A stretch of DNA of 64,000 nt, taken from JANQOH01 sp965243325. GTDB lineage: Bacteria > Pseudomonadota > Alphaproteobacteria > UBA7887. Numbering within the stretch: position 1 is the stretch's first letter; every line of letters starts with the position of its first letter. The stretch is taken from the NCBI GenBank assembly GCA_965243325.1, contig CBDEUQ010000003.1, positions 1,302,001 through 1,366,000 on the forward strand, written 5' to 3'. This document shows, piece by piece, positions 10,236-19,539 of this stretch. The notes beneath the pieces were generated by a model. The model worked only from the letters and a program-made list of their open reading frames with translations, did not search any database and was not told the origin of the DNA. Made by a program: the position numbers and the translations under genes.

Positions 10236-10303
10236 GTCCTTCTCCCGCTCTGTCTTCCGCGCCATCCCGTCGCCGCCAGCATAGGGGAGTCGGGCGCCGG
10301 TCT

Positions 10304-11260
10304 CTACGTGTGCGGCGGCGCCACCCCGGCGACGACGACGACGATGTAGAGCGCGTAGGCGGCGGCGAGCGCGCAGCCCTCCGGGCGCGTGATCCGCCGC
10401 TCGCCGCGCATCAGGAACAGCAGCAGCAGGGTGGCGGCGAGCATCGCCCAGAAATCGAACGCCACCAGCTCCGCCGGCACCGGCACTGGCGCCGCCAGCG
10501 CCGTCACGCCGGCGATGCCCAGCATGTTGAACAGGTTGCTGCCGAGCGCGTTGCCGAGCGCGATGTCGCCGTGGCCGCGCCGCGCCGCCATGCCGGCGGT
10601 GGCGAGCTCCGGCAGCGACGTGCCGAAGGCGATGAGCGTGAGGCCGATGACCGCCTCGGACAGACCGGCGATGCGGGCGATGTCGACCGCTCCGTCGATG
10701 AGCAGGCGGGCGCCGACGAGGACGCCGACGATGCCGGCGACGATCGTCGCCGCGGCGACTCCGGCGTGGCGCGGCGCCGGCGCCGGTCCGTCGGCGGCCG
10801 CGCGCCGGCCGCGCAGGCGCGCCGCCCAGAACGACCAGACGGTGTAGACGGCCAGCGCCGCGACCATCGCCGCGCCGGCGGCGAAGCCGAGGTCGCCCGC
10901 AAGGCAGAGGCCGACGAAGACGAGAGTCGCGACCAGGACCACGACGCCGTCGCGGCGCGCCAGTCCGGGCGCCACGGCGACGGTGCCCACCGCCGCGGCG
11001 ACGCCGACGATGAGCAGGATGTTGGCGACGTTCGAGCCGACGACGTTGCCCAGCACGATGTCCGGATGGCCGCCGAGCGCCGCCTGCAGGCTGACCACGA
11101 GCTCGGGCGCCGAGGTTCCGAACGCGACCACCGTGAGCGCGATCACCAGCGGCGAGACGCCGAGGCTGCGCGCCAGTCCGACGGCGCCGCGAACCAGGAA
11201 CTCGCCGCCGGCGAGCAGCAGCGCGAGCCCGGCGGCGACCATGACGGCCATCAGCAACAT
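10304..11260 (-). CDS. Calcium/sodium antiporter, CaCA family (YrbG-like)
   Basis: A 318-residue inner-membrane exchanger with about ten hydrophobic segments. The two inverted alpha repeats of the CaCA family are evident: AFGTSAPELVVSLQAALGG near residue 47 and AFGTSLPELATAGMAARRG near residue 210, each followed by the GN.(V/L)GSN motif. The two G-S/T-S-x-P-E motifs carry the ion-binding glutamates. It begins 12 bp after the end of sdhB on the same strand and may be read through from the sdh operon. Confidence 0.92.
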   Translation of the reverse strand: MLLMAVMVAAGLALLLAGGEFLVRGAVGLARSLGVSPLVIALTVVAFGTSAPELVVSLQAALGGHPDIVLGNVVGSNVANILLIVGVAAAVGTVAVAPGLARRDGVVVLVATLVFVGLCLAGDLGFAAGAAMVAALAVYTVWSFWAARLRGRRAAADGPAPAPRHAGVAAATIVAGIVGVLVGARLLIDGAVDIARIAGLSEAVIGLTLIAFGTSLPELATAGMAARRGHGDIALGNALGSNLFNMLGIAGVTALAAPVPVPAELVAFDFWAMLAATLLLLFLMRGERRITRPEGCALAAAYALYIVVVVAGVAPPHT

Positions 11261-11272
11261 GCGGAGCGCCGG

Positions 11273-12049
11273 TCAGCGGCGTTCGACCATGCGTTTCTTG
11301 ATCTCGCCGATCGCGCGCGCCGGATTCAGCCCCTTCGGGCACGTCTTGGTGCAGTTCATGATGGTGTGGCAGCGATAGAGCTTGAACGGGTCCGCCAGCG
11401 CGTCGAGCCGTTCGCCGGCCGCCTCGTCGCGGCTGTCGGCGATCCAGCGGTACGCCTGCAGCAGGACCGCGGGCCCGAGATAGCGGTCGCCGTTCCACCA
11501 GTAGCTGGGGCACGCCGTCGAGCAGCAGAAGCAGAGGATGCACTCGTACAGCCCGTCGAGCGCGCGCCGTTCGTCGGGAGACTGCAGGCGCTCGCCGTCC
11601 GGCGCCGGCGACTCGGCCCGGAGCCACGGCCGGATCGACGCGTATTGCGCGTAGACGGCGCTGAGGTCGGGCACGAGGTCCTTTACCACCGGCAGGTGCG
11701 GCAGCGGATAGACCGCGACGTCGCCGGCGACGTCGGCGATGTACTTGGTGCAGGCGAGCGTGTTGGTGCCGTCGATGTTCATGGCGCAACTGCCGCACAC
11801 ACCTTCACGGCACGAGCGGCGGAAGGTGAGAGTCGAGTCGATCTCGTTCTTGATCTTGATGAGCGCGTCGAGAACCATCGGCCCGCAGCGCTCGAGGTCG
11901 ACCGCGTAGCGGTCGATGCGCGGATTGGCGCCGTCGTCGGGGGCCCAGCGGTAGACCGCGAAGGTCTTGACGCGCGCCGCGCCCTCCGGCGCCGGGTGAA
12001 CCGCCCCCTTGCCGACCTTCGAGTTGGCGGGGAGCCTGAATGCGGCCAT
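11273..12049 (-). CDS. sdhB: Succinate dehydrogenase iron-sulfur subunit
   Basis: A 258-residue peripheral subunit of respiratory complex II that passes electrons from the flavin subunit to quinone. All three cluster motifs are complete: CREGVCGSCAMN for the 2Fe-2S cluster, CILCFCCSTACPSYWW for the 4Fe-4S cluster, and CHTIMNCTKTCPKGLNP for the 3Fe-4S cluster. It is the last sdh gene, 48 bp after sdhA. Length matches alphaproteobacterial homologues. Confidence 0.97.
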   Translation of the reverse strand: MAAFRLPANSKVGKGAVHPAPEGAARVKTFAVYRWAPDDGANPRIDRYAVDLERCGPMVLDALIKIKNEIDSTLTFRRSCREGVCGSCAMNIDGTNTLACTKYIADVAGDVAVYPLPHLPVVKDLVPDLSAVYAQYASIRPWLRAESPAPDGERLQSPDERRALDGLYECILCFCCSTACPSYWWNGDRYLGPAVLLQAYRWIADSRDEAAGERLDALADPFKLYRCHTIMNCTKTCPKGLNPARAIGEIKKRMVERR

Positions 12050-12097
12050 CGTTTCGTCCTTCGGCGGTTGTCGCGGCGGCGGCGGGCGCCGGCGCGG

Positions 12098-13888
12098 CTA
12101 GTAGACCCGGGCCTTGGGCGGAATCGGGCTGATCTCGTTGGTCAGCGTGTGCAGGTGCACCGGGCGGTAGCCGAGGCGCGGCCGCCCGTCGTCGCCGAGC
12201 CAGGCAACGGTGTGCTTGAGCCAGTCCGCGTCGTCGCGCTCGGGGAAATCCTCGCGGGCGTGGGCGCCGCGGCTCTCCTCGCGGTCGCGCGCGCCCGCCA
12301 TGGCGACGACGGCCTGGGCCAGCAGGTTCTCGAATTCCAGCGTCTCCACGAGGTCGGAGTTCCAGACCATCGACCGGTCGGAGACCTTGATGTCGGCGCG
12401 CCGCTGCCACAGCCGGTCGAGCTTGTCCGCCCCTTCCCGCAGCACCTCGCCGGTGCGGAACACGGCGCAGTGGTTCTGCATCGTGCGCTGCATGTCGAGC
12501 CTCAGCGCCGCCGTCGGCGTGTCGCCGTCGGCGTGGCGCAGGTGGTCGAGGCGGTCGAGCGCCGGCTCGCCGGCGTCCTTCGGCAGCGGTGCGTGGCCGG
12601 ACCCGGGTTCGATCGTCTCGGCGGCGCGGATCGCCGCCGCGCGGCCGAACACGACGAGGTCGAGCAGCGAGTTCGATCCCAGCCGGTTGGCGCCGTGCAC
12701 CGACACGCACGCCGCCTCGCCGATCGCCATCAGCCCGGGGACGACGGCGTCGGCGTCGCCGCCGTTCGGCGCCACGACCTCGCCCCGGTGGTTCGTCGGC
12801 ACGCCGCCCATGTTGTAGTGGCACGTGGGCAGCACGGGGATCGGTTCGCGGGTCACGTCGACGCCCGAGAAGATGCGCGCCGTCTCGGCGATGCCGGGGA
12901 GGCGCTCGGCGATCAGGTCGGCGTCGAGGTGTTCCAGATGAAGATGGATGTGGTCCTTGTCGGGGCCGACGCCGCGGCCCTCGCGGATCTCGATCGTCAT
13001 CGACCGCGAGACCACGTCGCGCGACGCAAGGTCCTTCGCCGACGGCGCGTAGCGCTCCATGAACCGCTCGCCCTCGCGGTTGGTCAGGTAGCCGCCCTCG
13101 CCACGAACGCCCTCGGTGATCAGGCAGCCGGCGCCGTAGATGCCCGTCGGGTGAAACTGCACGAACTCCATGTCCTGGCACGGCAGCCCGGCGCGCAGCG
13201 CCATCGCGTTGCCGTCGCCCGTGCATGTGTGCGCCGAGGTGCAGGAGAAGTAGGCGCGGCCGTAGCCGCCGGTCGCCAGCACCACCTGGTGGGCGCGGAA
13301 GCGGTGGATCGTCCCGTCGTCGAGGTTCCACGCCATCACGCCGCGGCACGCGCCCTCGTCGTCGAGGATCAGGTCGAGCGCGAAATACTCGATCATGAAC
13401 TCGGCGCGGCAGCGCAGCGCCTGCTGGTAGAGCGTGTGCAGGATCGCGTGGCCGGTGCGGTCGGCGGCGGCGCACGTGCGCTGGGCGATGCCCTCGCCGT
13501 AGCGCGTCGTCATGCCGCCGAACGCGCGCTGGTAGATCTTGCCTTCGGGCGTGCGCGAGAACGGCACGCCGTAATGCTCGAGCTCGATCACCGCCGGCAC
13601 CGCCTCGCGGCACATGTACTCGATCGCGTCCTGGTCGCCGAGCCAGTCCGACCCCTTGACCGTGTCGTACATGTGCCAGCGCCAGTCGTCGTCGCCCATG
13701 TTGCCGAGCGCCGCCGAGATGCCGCCCTGCGCCGCCACCGTGTGGCTGCGCGTCGGGAACACCTTGGTCAGGCACGCCGTCCTCAGGCCGCGCTCGGCCA
13801 TGCCGAACGTCGCCCGCAGGCCGGCCCCGCCGGCGCCGACGACGACCACGTCGTATACGTGATCGGTGATCGGATAGGCCTCGGGCAT
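12098..13888 (-). CDS. sdhA: Succinate dehydrogenase flavoprotein subunit
   Basis: A 596-residue catalytic subunit of complex II that oxidises succinate to fumarate. The N-terminal dinucleotide fold is VVVGAGGAGLRAT; the FAD-attachment histidine lies in SHTVAAQGG; the active-site region has FVQFHPTG and HYNMGG. The ATG at 13888 follows sdhD by five bases on the same strand. The reading frame is open further upstream, but that part is antisense overlap with sdhD. Confidence 0.97.
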   Translation of the reverse strand: MPEAYPITDHVYDVVVVGAGGAGLRATFGMAERGLRTACLTKVFPTRSHTVAAQGGISAALGNMGDDDWRWHMYDTVKGSDWLGDQDAIEYMCREAVPAVIELEHYGVPFSRTPEGKIYQRAFGGMTTRYGEGIAQRTCAAADRTGHAILHTLYQQALRCRAEFMIEYFALDLILDDEGACRGVMAWNLDDGTIHRFRAHQVVLATGGYGRAYFSCTSAHTCTGDGNAMALRAGLPCQDMEFVQFHPTGIYGAGCLITEGVRGEGGYLTNREGERFMERYAPSAKDLASRDVVSRSMTIEIREGRGVGPDKDHIHLHLEHLDADLIAERLPGIAETARIFSGVDVTREPIPVLPTCHYNMGGVPTNHRGEVVAPNGGDADAVVPGLMAIGEAACVSVHGANRLGSNSLLDLVVFGRAAAIRAAETIEPGSGHAPLPKDAGEPALDRLDHLRHADGDTPTAALRLDMQRTMQNHCAVFRTGEVLREGADKLDRLWQRRADIKVSDRSMVWNSDLVETLEFENLLAQAVVAMAGARDREESRGAHAREDFPERDDADWLKHTVAWLGDDGRPRLGYRPVHLHTLTNEISPIPPKARVY

Positions 13889-13893
13889 CGCTC

Positions 13894-14226
13894 TCAGCTC
13901 CCCAGCGCGATCTTGAGCACGGCGAAAATCGAGGCGGCGGCCAGCGCGATGCAGGCGAACGCGTTGACCAGCAGCCAGAAGGGCTTGGCGAAGGCGCCCT
14001 GGACGTAGTCCTCGATCACCGTCTGCAGGCCAAGCTTGAGATGGTAGAACGTCGCGGCGAGCAGGAGCACGAGGGCGATGGCCACCGGCGGCCGCGCGAT
14101 CCACGCCGTCGCCGCCGCGTGGTCGCTGCCGGCGAGGCCGGCGAGCGACGCCACCAGCCACAGGGCCAGCGGCACCAGGGCGAGCGCGGTGACCCGCTGC
14201 GCGAGCCAGTGCGCGACGCCGCTCAC
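13894..14226 (-). CDS. sdhD: Succinate dehydrogenase membrane anchor subunit
   Basis: A 110-residue protein with three transmembrane helices. The sequence ATFYHLKLGLQTVIEDYV carries the conserved haem-ligand histidine and the E-D-Y near the quinone site. The GTG at 14226 overlaps the sdhC stop in a GTGA, which fixes the start. It anchors SdhAB in the inner membrane together with SdhC. Confidence 0.93.
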   Translation of the reverse strand: MSGVAHWLAQRVTALALVPLALWLVASLAGLAGSDHAAATAWIARPPVAIALVLLLAATFYHLKLGLQTVIEDYVQGAFAKPFWLLVNAFACIALAAASIFAVLKIALGS

Positions 14227-14618
14227 GGGGTGCCCGGCACGGCGTAGCCGTAGATCCAGGCAGCGACCGTCAGCGCCGCCGACGCGCCGACCGCGGCCCA
14301 GCCGCTGCGGCGGACGGCGACGAGGCCGTAGCCCATGCCGGCATCCCAGAACAGGTGGCGGATGCCGTTGCACAGGTGGTAGAGCAGCGCCCAGGTCCAG
14401 CCGAACAGCAGCAGCTGCCCGACCGCCGATCCGGCCACCGCCTGCGCGCAGGCGAACGCGTCGGGCCCCGCCGCCGCGGCGCCGAGCCACGCCGCCAGCG
14501 CCAGCGCGCCGGCGCCGAGTCCGACGCCGGTGATGCGGTGCAGGATCGACAGCACCGAGGTGATCTGCGGGCGGTAGATCGACAGATGCGGCGATAGCGG
14601 CCGGCCGGCCTCGGACAT
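14223..14618 (-). CDS. sdhC: Succinate dehydrogenase cytochrome b556 subunit
   Basis: A 131-residue membrane subunit of complex II. It begins with the family hallmark RPLSPHLSIYRPQITSVLSI and HRITG, which contributes to the quinone site, and has three transmembrane helices. The haem-ligating histidine lies in LYHLCNGIRHLFWD. It is the first gene of sdhCDAB, and its ATG at 14618 has a GGGGGA-like ribosome-binding site upstream. Confidence 0.95.
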   Translation of the reverse strand: MSEAGRPLSPHLSIYRPQITSVLSILHRITGVGLGAGALALAAWLGAAAAGPDAFACAQAVAGSAVGQLLLFGWTWALLYHLCNGIRHLFWDAGMGYGLVAVRRSGWAAVGASAALTVAAWIYGYAVPGTP

Positions 14619-14798
14619 GCGGGCGTCCCCCTGTGCCGCCCTGCACCTAGACCGTGCGATTCGGCGAGTCAACCGGCGGCGGCGTCCGGCGGCGCGTCGC
14701 ATGGGCGGCGCCTGCTGCCGCCGTGGCCTCGGCCGTCGTCGGCCCGATCCTCGGACCGCGGCTCGCGCCCGGCGCCCTCTCGTTCCCCTGTTCGGACG

Positions 14799-15056
14799 CT
14801 ACGGCATCAGTTTGACCGCCGCGACGAGGACGGCGTTCGCGGCGATCACGAAGCCGACGATCCGCCATGTCATCCGGGTTTCGAGCGCGGCGAGGTCGGC
14901 CCGGAGCGTGGCGAGGTCCGCCTTGGTCGCCAGCGCGTCGTGCCCGGCCCCGGAGGCTTCGAGGTCGCCCGCCGTGATCGCTTCGGCGGCCTCGCGCGAC
15001 AAGCCGGCGTCTTCCAGGCGGCGAACGGCCGCGATGGTGTCGAAGGCGGCAGGCAT
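14799..15056 (-). CDS. Small coiled-coil membrane protein (DUF1640-like)
   Basis: An 85-residue protein. Residues 1-35 (FDTIAAVRRLEDAGLSREAAEAI) resemble the head of bacterial DUF1640/CCDC90-like proteins, residues 38-65 form a heptad-like coiled coil with repeated ATKADLATLRADLAALE, and the end is one transmembrane helix. The ATG at 15056 (MPAAFDT) is chosen over an upstream start because family similarity begins there. Function is unknown. It stands alone between sdhC and an SDR gene. Confidence 0.7.
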   Translation of the reverse strand: MPAAFDTIAAVRRLEDAGLSREAAEAITAGDLEASGAGHDALATKADLATLRADLAALETRMTWRIVGFVIAANAVLVAAVKLMP

Positions 15057-15170
15057 GGGTGGACTCTGGCAGGCGCGGGAGGCGGTGACAAGCGCGCTTG
15101 ACGGACCGGTCCGGGGTTCCGGCACGGACGGCAGCGGCGCGGGATTCCGAACGGCTCGCGCCGCCTTCGG

Positions 15171-15941
15171 TCAGAACAGCGAGTAGGCGCCGTCGATGGT
15201 CAGCGTGTCGCCCGAGTGGTAGGCGCTGGCGTCGGAGGCGAGATAGACCGCGCAGGCGCCGAAATCCGCCGGCGCGCCCCAGCGCCGGCCGGGCACCCGC
15301 TTCAGCACCTTCTCCTTCACCGCCGGCCGCTGCATCCACTCGTGCGTCATGTCGGTATCGATCCAGCCGGGAAGGATGGCGTTGGCGCGGATGCCGTCGC
15401 GGCCGAACTCCACCGCAAGCGCGCGCATCATCGAGATCAGCCCGCCCTTGGACGCGGCGTAATGCTCGCCCCGCGCCTGGCCCTCGGTCGCCGCGAGGCT
15501 GGCGGTGACGACGAGCGAGCCGCCGCCGCCACGCGCGACCATGTGCCGCGCCGCCGCGCGCAGGGTGAAGAAGGCGCCGTCGAGGTTGACCGCGAGCACG
15601 CGCCGCCATTCGGCCGCCGTCATGTCGAGAAACGACGCCCCGCGCCCCGAGACGCCGGCGTTGGCGAAGCACGCGTCGATGCGGCCGAGACGGTCGAGGG
15701 CGTCGGCGAAGGCCGCCTCGACCTCGGCTTCGTCGGCCACGTCGCAGACCCGCGCCGCCACCGGCCGGCCGTGCGCGGCCAGCCTCTCGCCCGCCGCCGC
15801 GGTCTTGTCCGGGTCGCGGCCCCAGACCGCGACGGCGGCGCCCGCCGCCGCCAGCGCGTCGGCCATCGCCAGCCCGATCCCCGAGTTGCCGCCGGTGACC
15901 AGGGCCGCCTTGCCCGAGAGATCGAACGCGTCTTGCGTCAT
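15171..15941 (-). CDS. Short-chain dehydrogenase/reductase
   Basis: A 256-residue classical SDR with a Rossmann fold. Visible are the cofactor motif TGGNSGIG at 16-23, NAG near 94, the catalytic S148, Y161 and K165 (YAASK), and the IL PGWIDTDM stretch after strand 6. The acidic residue expected after strand 2 for NAD preference is not obvious; GRDPDK there suggests NADP or mixed use. The substrate is unknown. It is divergent from the crotonase gene, with only about 75 bp between the two starts, so they may share a control region. Confidence 0.9.
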   Translation of the reverse strand: MTQDAFDLSGKAALVTGGNSGIGLAMADALAAAGAAVAVWGRDPDKTAAAGERLAAHGRPVAARVCDVADEAEVEAAFADALDRLGRIDACFANAGVSGRGASFLDMTAAEWRRVLAVNLDGAFFTLRAAARHMVARGGGGSLVVTASLAATEGQARGEHYAASKGGLISMMRALAVEFGRDGIRANAILPGWIDTDMTHEWMQRPAVKEKVLKRVPGRRWGAPADFGACAVYLASDASAYHSGDTLTIDGAYSLF

Positions 15942-16015
15942 GGCCCGCCTGCCCTCCGTTTCGCCGCGCAACCGTGCCATACTGCGCCGCCCCTGTCAGG
16001 AAAGGACGCGGATCG

Positions 16016-16819
16016 ATGGACTTGGACCGCCCGGGCGCGGACGAGGGCCGCATCGTACGGGACACAGACGGCGACATCTTCCTCATCGGCATCGACCGGC
16101 CGGCGAAGCGCAATGGCTTCACCCCCGCCATGCTGCGCGGCCTCGCCGAGGCCTACACGGCCTACGAGAACGACGAGCGCTGCCGCTGTGCCGTGGTCTG
16201 GGCTGAGGGCGGCCATTTCACCGGCGGCCTCGACCTGCCCAGGGTCGCGCCCTATCTCGCCTCGGGCGAGCCGCTGTTCCCCGACGGCTGCATCGATCCG
16301 CTGGACATGCGCGAGCCGCGCCGCACCAAGCCCGTGGTGGTCGCCGTTCAGGGCTGGTGCCTGACGATCGGGATCGAGCTGATGCTCGCCGCCGACATGG
16401 CGGTCGCCGCCGCGGACACCCGGTTCTCGCAGATCGAGGTGCAGCGCAATCTGGTGGCGACGGGCGGGGCGACGGTCCGCATGGTCCGCCGCGCCGGCTG
16501 GGGCAACGCCATGCGCTGGCTGCTGACCGGCGACGAGTTCGACGCCGAGGCGGCGCTCCGCTTCGGCTTCGTCCAGGAGGTGGTGCCGGCCGGCGAGCAG
16601 AAGGAGCGGGCGCTCGCGCTGGCGCGCCGCGTCGCCGCGCAGGCGCCGCTCGCGGTGCGGGCGACGATCGCCAACGCGCGCGTCGCCCTCGACGACGGCC
16701 GCGAGGCGTCGTTCGTCCACGGGCGCGCGACGCAGGAGCGGCTGCGCGCGAGCGAGGACGCGGAGGAGGGGTTGCGCGCCTTCGTCGAGCGTCGTCCGGG
16801 CGTCTTCAGCGGGCGGTAG
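16016..16819 (+). CDS. Crotonase/enoyl-CoA hydratase family protein
   Basis: A 267-residue crotonase-fold protein. The segments FTGGLDLPRV and VQGWCLTIGIELMLAADMAVAA form the CoA-binding and oxyanion-hole region. In standard hydratases two glutamates act in catalysis; the segment here reads SQIEVQRNLVATGGATVRM, so the first is kept and the second position appears replaced by a non-acidic residue. The actual reaction may therefore differ from hydration. The ATG at 16016 follows AGGAAAGGA. The 3' end overlaps the convergent PhyH gene by 14 bp. Confidence 0.88.
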   Translation: MDLDRPGADEGRIVRDTDGDIFLIGIDRPAKRNGFTPAMLRGLAEAYTAYENDERCRCAVVWAEGGHFTGGLDLPRVAPYLASGEPLFPDGCIDPLDMREPRRTKPVVVAVQGWCLTIGIELMLAADMAVAAADTRFSQIEVQRNLVATGGATVRMVRRAGWGNAMRWLLTGDEFDAEAALRFGFVQEVVPAGEQKERALALARRVAAQAPLAVRATIANARVALDDGREASFVHGRATQERLRASEDAEEGLRAFVERRPGVFSGR

Positions 16820-17663
16820 ACGCGCCTCCGTTCGCGATCACCTCGGCCTGGTCCACCGGCGCGTAGAAGTACGAGCCGGGGCGGAAGTCGTAGCCGAGGT
16901 CGCCGAGCAGGCGGCGCTGGCGCGGCGAACAGCGGTTCGGGATGGCGCCGCGTTCGGCGTAGTCGTACTGCCGCACGCACATCTGGCAGTAGTTGTAGAG
17001 CAGCGTCTTGCGGGCGCGGCCCGAGGTGTTCGGCGACGGGCCGTGCCACAGGGCGTGCGAGAACAGGATGCAGTCGCCGGCCTTGCCGGTGAGCGGCACC
17101 GCGCCCGGCGTGCGCGGAGTGAGGACCGGCTCGCCGCTCTCCGGGAACGGACGCCGATGGCTGCCCGGGAACACCGTGAAGTTGCCGCAGTCCGGGCCGT
17201 CGATGTCCGACAGCAGGTACATCGCCTTCATGGCGATCGGCCGGCTGCTCTCCGAGACGCGCAGCCGGCGCAGGGCCTCGCCGCCGTCGGTGTGGGTATA
17301 GCCGCGGAAGCCGTCGTTCGAGGCGCGGACGATGGCCTGGGTCATGCTGAGGCAGATGTACGGGCCCATGATGTCGACGACGAGATCGAACACCGGCGAG
17401 CGGTCGATCAGGTCGATGAAGGCCTCGTGGTAGTCGATGAGGTCGCGACGGTCCATGAAGGCTTCCGTGTCGGCGTTGATCGCCCGGTCGACCCATCCGT
17501 AGTGGCCGAGCGGCTTCTCCATCGGCTCCCAGCCGGGCTTCTCCCGCATCGCGTCGACCTCGCTCGTGAACAGCGCCACGTCGTCGGCGTCGAGCGCTCC
17601 CTCGACGACGAAGTAGCCGTCGCTGGCCCACTGGCGCCATTGGGCGTCGGTCAGTCGCTGCAT
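16806..17663 (-). CDS. Phytanoyl-CoA dioxygenase family protein (PhyH) 1
   Basis: A 285-residue Fe(II)/2-oxoglutarate-dependent oxygenase of the PhyH family. The iron-binding H-x-D is in YTHTDGGEA, the distal histidine in HALWHGPSPNTSG, and the 2-oxoglutarate-binding arginine lies a few residues on in RARKTLLYNY. Such enzymes hydroxylate many small molecules, so the substrate cannot be read from the sequence. A second, dissimilar PhyH protein is encoded at 59.7 kb. The ATG at 17663 is set by the family start MQRLTDAQWRQW. Confidence 0.9.
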   Translation of the reverse strand: MQRLTDAQWRQWASDGYFVVEGALDADDVALFTSEVDAMREKPGWEPMEKPLGHYGWVDRAINADTEAFMDRRDLIDYHEAFIDLIDRSPVFDLVVDIMGPYICLSMTQAIVRASNDGFRGYTHTDGGEALRRLRVSESSRPIAMKAMYLLSDIDGPDCGNFTVFPGSHRRPFPESGEPVLTPRTPGAVPLTGKAGDCILFSHALWHGPSPNTSGRARKTLLYNYCQMCVRQYDYAERGAIPNRCSPRQRRLLGDLGYDFRPGSYFYAPVDQAEVIANGGASTAR

Positions 17664-17886
17664 CGTTGCAACCCCCCTTCGGCTCGTGCGGGACCGAGCC
17701 TAGCCGCCGCCGCGCCGGCGCACAACCGCGGCTGCGGCGGCCATTCGGAACCGCGGGTTCTCGATGCCGTCGAAGAGCGGGGCGCCGGAGCGGTCGCGGC
17801 GAGGTCGGGGCGCAGTCGTCGGGAAGCGCCCCGACGAGGCCGCGGAGTCGGCCGCACCGCCGCGAGGCAGTGCGGCCGACGCGGGC

Positions 17887-19170
17887 TCAGTTCGGGGTGA
17901 GCCGGTAGATGTCGCCGTGGTCGGCGGCGGCGTACAGGTTGCCGTCCGGGCCCTGAACCACCGACCGGAAGCGACCGGCGGGCATCGGCAGGGGCATCGG
18001 GGTGACGTCGTTCACCGACAGGCCGTCCTCCGCGAGGTCGACCACGTCGATGCGCATTCCGACGGCCGTGCCGCCGAAACCGATCCCCATGATGCCGACG
18101 GCCAGGCGGCCGTCCCAGGCACCCCACTGCTCGCCGGTCAGGAAGGCGGCCGAGGACGTACCCTGGGAGAGGCCGTTGTTGTTCCAGGCGGGCTGCATCG
18201 CGTCGGGATAGGTCGCGGTGTCGGTCATCGACATGAAGGCGGCCCGCTCCGCCGGATCCATGCCTTCCATCTGGTTCGGCATGTAGCCGCAGTAGTTCAC
18301 CGGACAATCGCCGCGGCCGGCCATGTTGGGACGCGGGTCCCAGCCGGCGTTGCCGCCGGGCACGAGCGTGGTGATCTCGTCCGAATGCCACGGACCGTGC
18401 TCGGCCACCACCGGGACGTTGGTGCCCGGGCGGAAGGCGATGCCCTGCACGTTGCGGTGGCCGTAGGTGTAGATGCGCGAGTCGAAGCCCTCCGGCGCGC
18501 CGTTGTCGGCCGCCGCGTTGCCGTCGCCGTCGATGCGCAGCACCTTGCCGCCGATGAGCGTCGGGCTTTGCGGAACGACGCCGTTATGCGTGTCGCCGGT
18601 GGTGACGTAAAGATAGCCGTCGCCCGGGTTGAACCGGAGCCGCCCGCCGTTGTGCGCGCCGGGGCCGCCGAAGGGATGATCGGTAGCGGCCGGCTTATAC
18701 TGGATGTCGTCGACGATGTCCGTCCGGTCGGCCACCGCGCTCAGATCGTCGCTGACCGTGAACCGCATGACCCGATTGGTGCCGGGGGCGGTCAAGCTGG
18801 AGGCCGAATAGACATAGATGAGGCGGTTCGCGGCGAAGTCGGGGTCGACCGCGACGCCGTTCATCCCGGCCTGACCGGCGCAGAAAAGGTCGTCCGCGGT
18901 CGAGGAATAACCCTCCGTACCGCTCATGCCCAACAGGGCATTCACGTCGCCCGAGGGGAGTAGCACCGACAGACCGCGGCACTTTTCGGTAAAGAACATC
19001 GTTCCGTCCGGCAGAAAGGCCATATCCCACGGATTGTCCAGTCCGGACAGCACCGTGGCATTGGTGATGCTCGGCACGTTTCCGTGCGCGTCCGCGGCGA
19101 CCGGCGTCGCATAGGACAGCAGCGGAGCCGCGATCGCGCAGAGCGACCACAAGGTCAGGTTTCTTTTCAC
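17887..19170 (-). CDS. PQQ-dependent sugar dehydrogenase (glucose/sorbosone dehydrogenase family)
   Basis: A 427-residue secreted six-bladed beta-propeller. The signal peptide is VKRNLTLWSLCAIAAPLLSY and ends near ADA. Family motifs include GLDNPWDMAFLPDGTMFFTE, GPGAHNGGRLRFNPGDGYLY, IYTYGHRNVQGIAFRPG and GGNAGWDPRP. Soluble PQQ enzymes of this type oxidise aldoses in the periplasm. I chose the GTG at 19170 because a GGGAGGA ribosome-binding site precedes it and the signal peptide starts there. A cytochrome c gene lies 370 bp upstream on the same strand and is a plausible electron acceptor. Confidence 0.9.
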   Translation of the reverse strand: MKRNLTLWSLCAIAAPLLSYATPVAADAHGNVPSITNATVLSGLDNPWDMAFLPDGTMFFTEKCRGLSVLLPSGDVNALLGMSGTEGYSSTADDLFCAGQAGMNGVAVDPDFAANRLIYVYSASSLTAPGTNRVMRFTVSDDLSAVADRTDIVDDIQYKPAATDHPFGGPGAHNGGRLRFNPGDGYLYVTTGDTHNGVVPQSPTLIGGKVLRIDGDGNAAADNGAPEGFDSRIYTYGHRNVQGIAFRPGTNVPVVAEHGPWHSDEITTLVPGGNAGWDPRPNMAGRGDCPVNYCGYMPNQMEGMDPAERAAFMSMTDTATYPDAMQPAWNNNGLSQGTSSAAFLTGEQWGAWDGRLAVGIMGIGFGGTAVGMRIDVVDLAEDGLSVNDVTPMPLPMPAGRFRSVVQGPDGNLYAAADHGDIYRLTPN

Positions 19171-19539
19171 GAAAGTTCCTCCCAAAAGATTTCCCCTTGC
19201 CCGGCGGGTTCCGGGCGTGCGCACGGTAGCGCGCCGGGGTGCGGTGTCAAGTTCACCGCCTGGCGATCGAAAGGACCGTGCGCCCGGCTGGTTCCTTTCT
19301 TGCAGCGGATTGTTCTAATCACCCACCTGTGGGATGTCAGCAACCAGGTGAGAAAATGGTTGCGCCCCATCGCTTGCCGGTGGAGCCGGGGGCGGCCGGG
19401 ACCATGCGCCCGCGACGGCCGGCAGGGCGGCGCCCCGCCGCCGCCGGGCCGTGCCGAAGTCGCGCAACTGCCGCCGCTGACGCCCCGCCCGGTAGCGAAG
19501 CGTATCGAGTCGTATCGAACGGCCGGCGCGAGGGTCTGG
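19171..19539. other. Intergenic region, no gene seen
   Basis: About 370 bp between the cytochrome c and the PQQ dehydrogenase. No reading frame with family-like content was found. A CACCTG/CAGGTG inverted pair occurs near 19322-19350. It most likely carries the promoter and leader of the dehydrogenase gene. Confidence 0.5.

Noticed and set aside
10310..14008. A 1232-residue open frame on the plus strand opposite the antiporter and sdh genes
   Set aside because: It is an antisense shadow created by the high GC content; composition is dominated by R, D, H and A without any domain, and the minus-strand genes are unmistakable.
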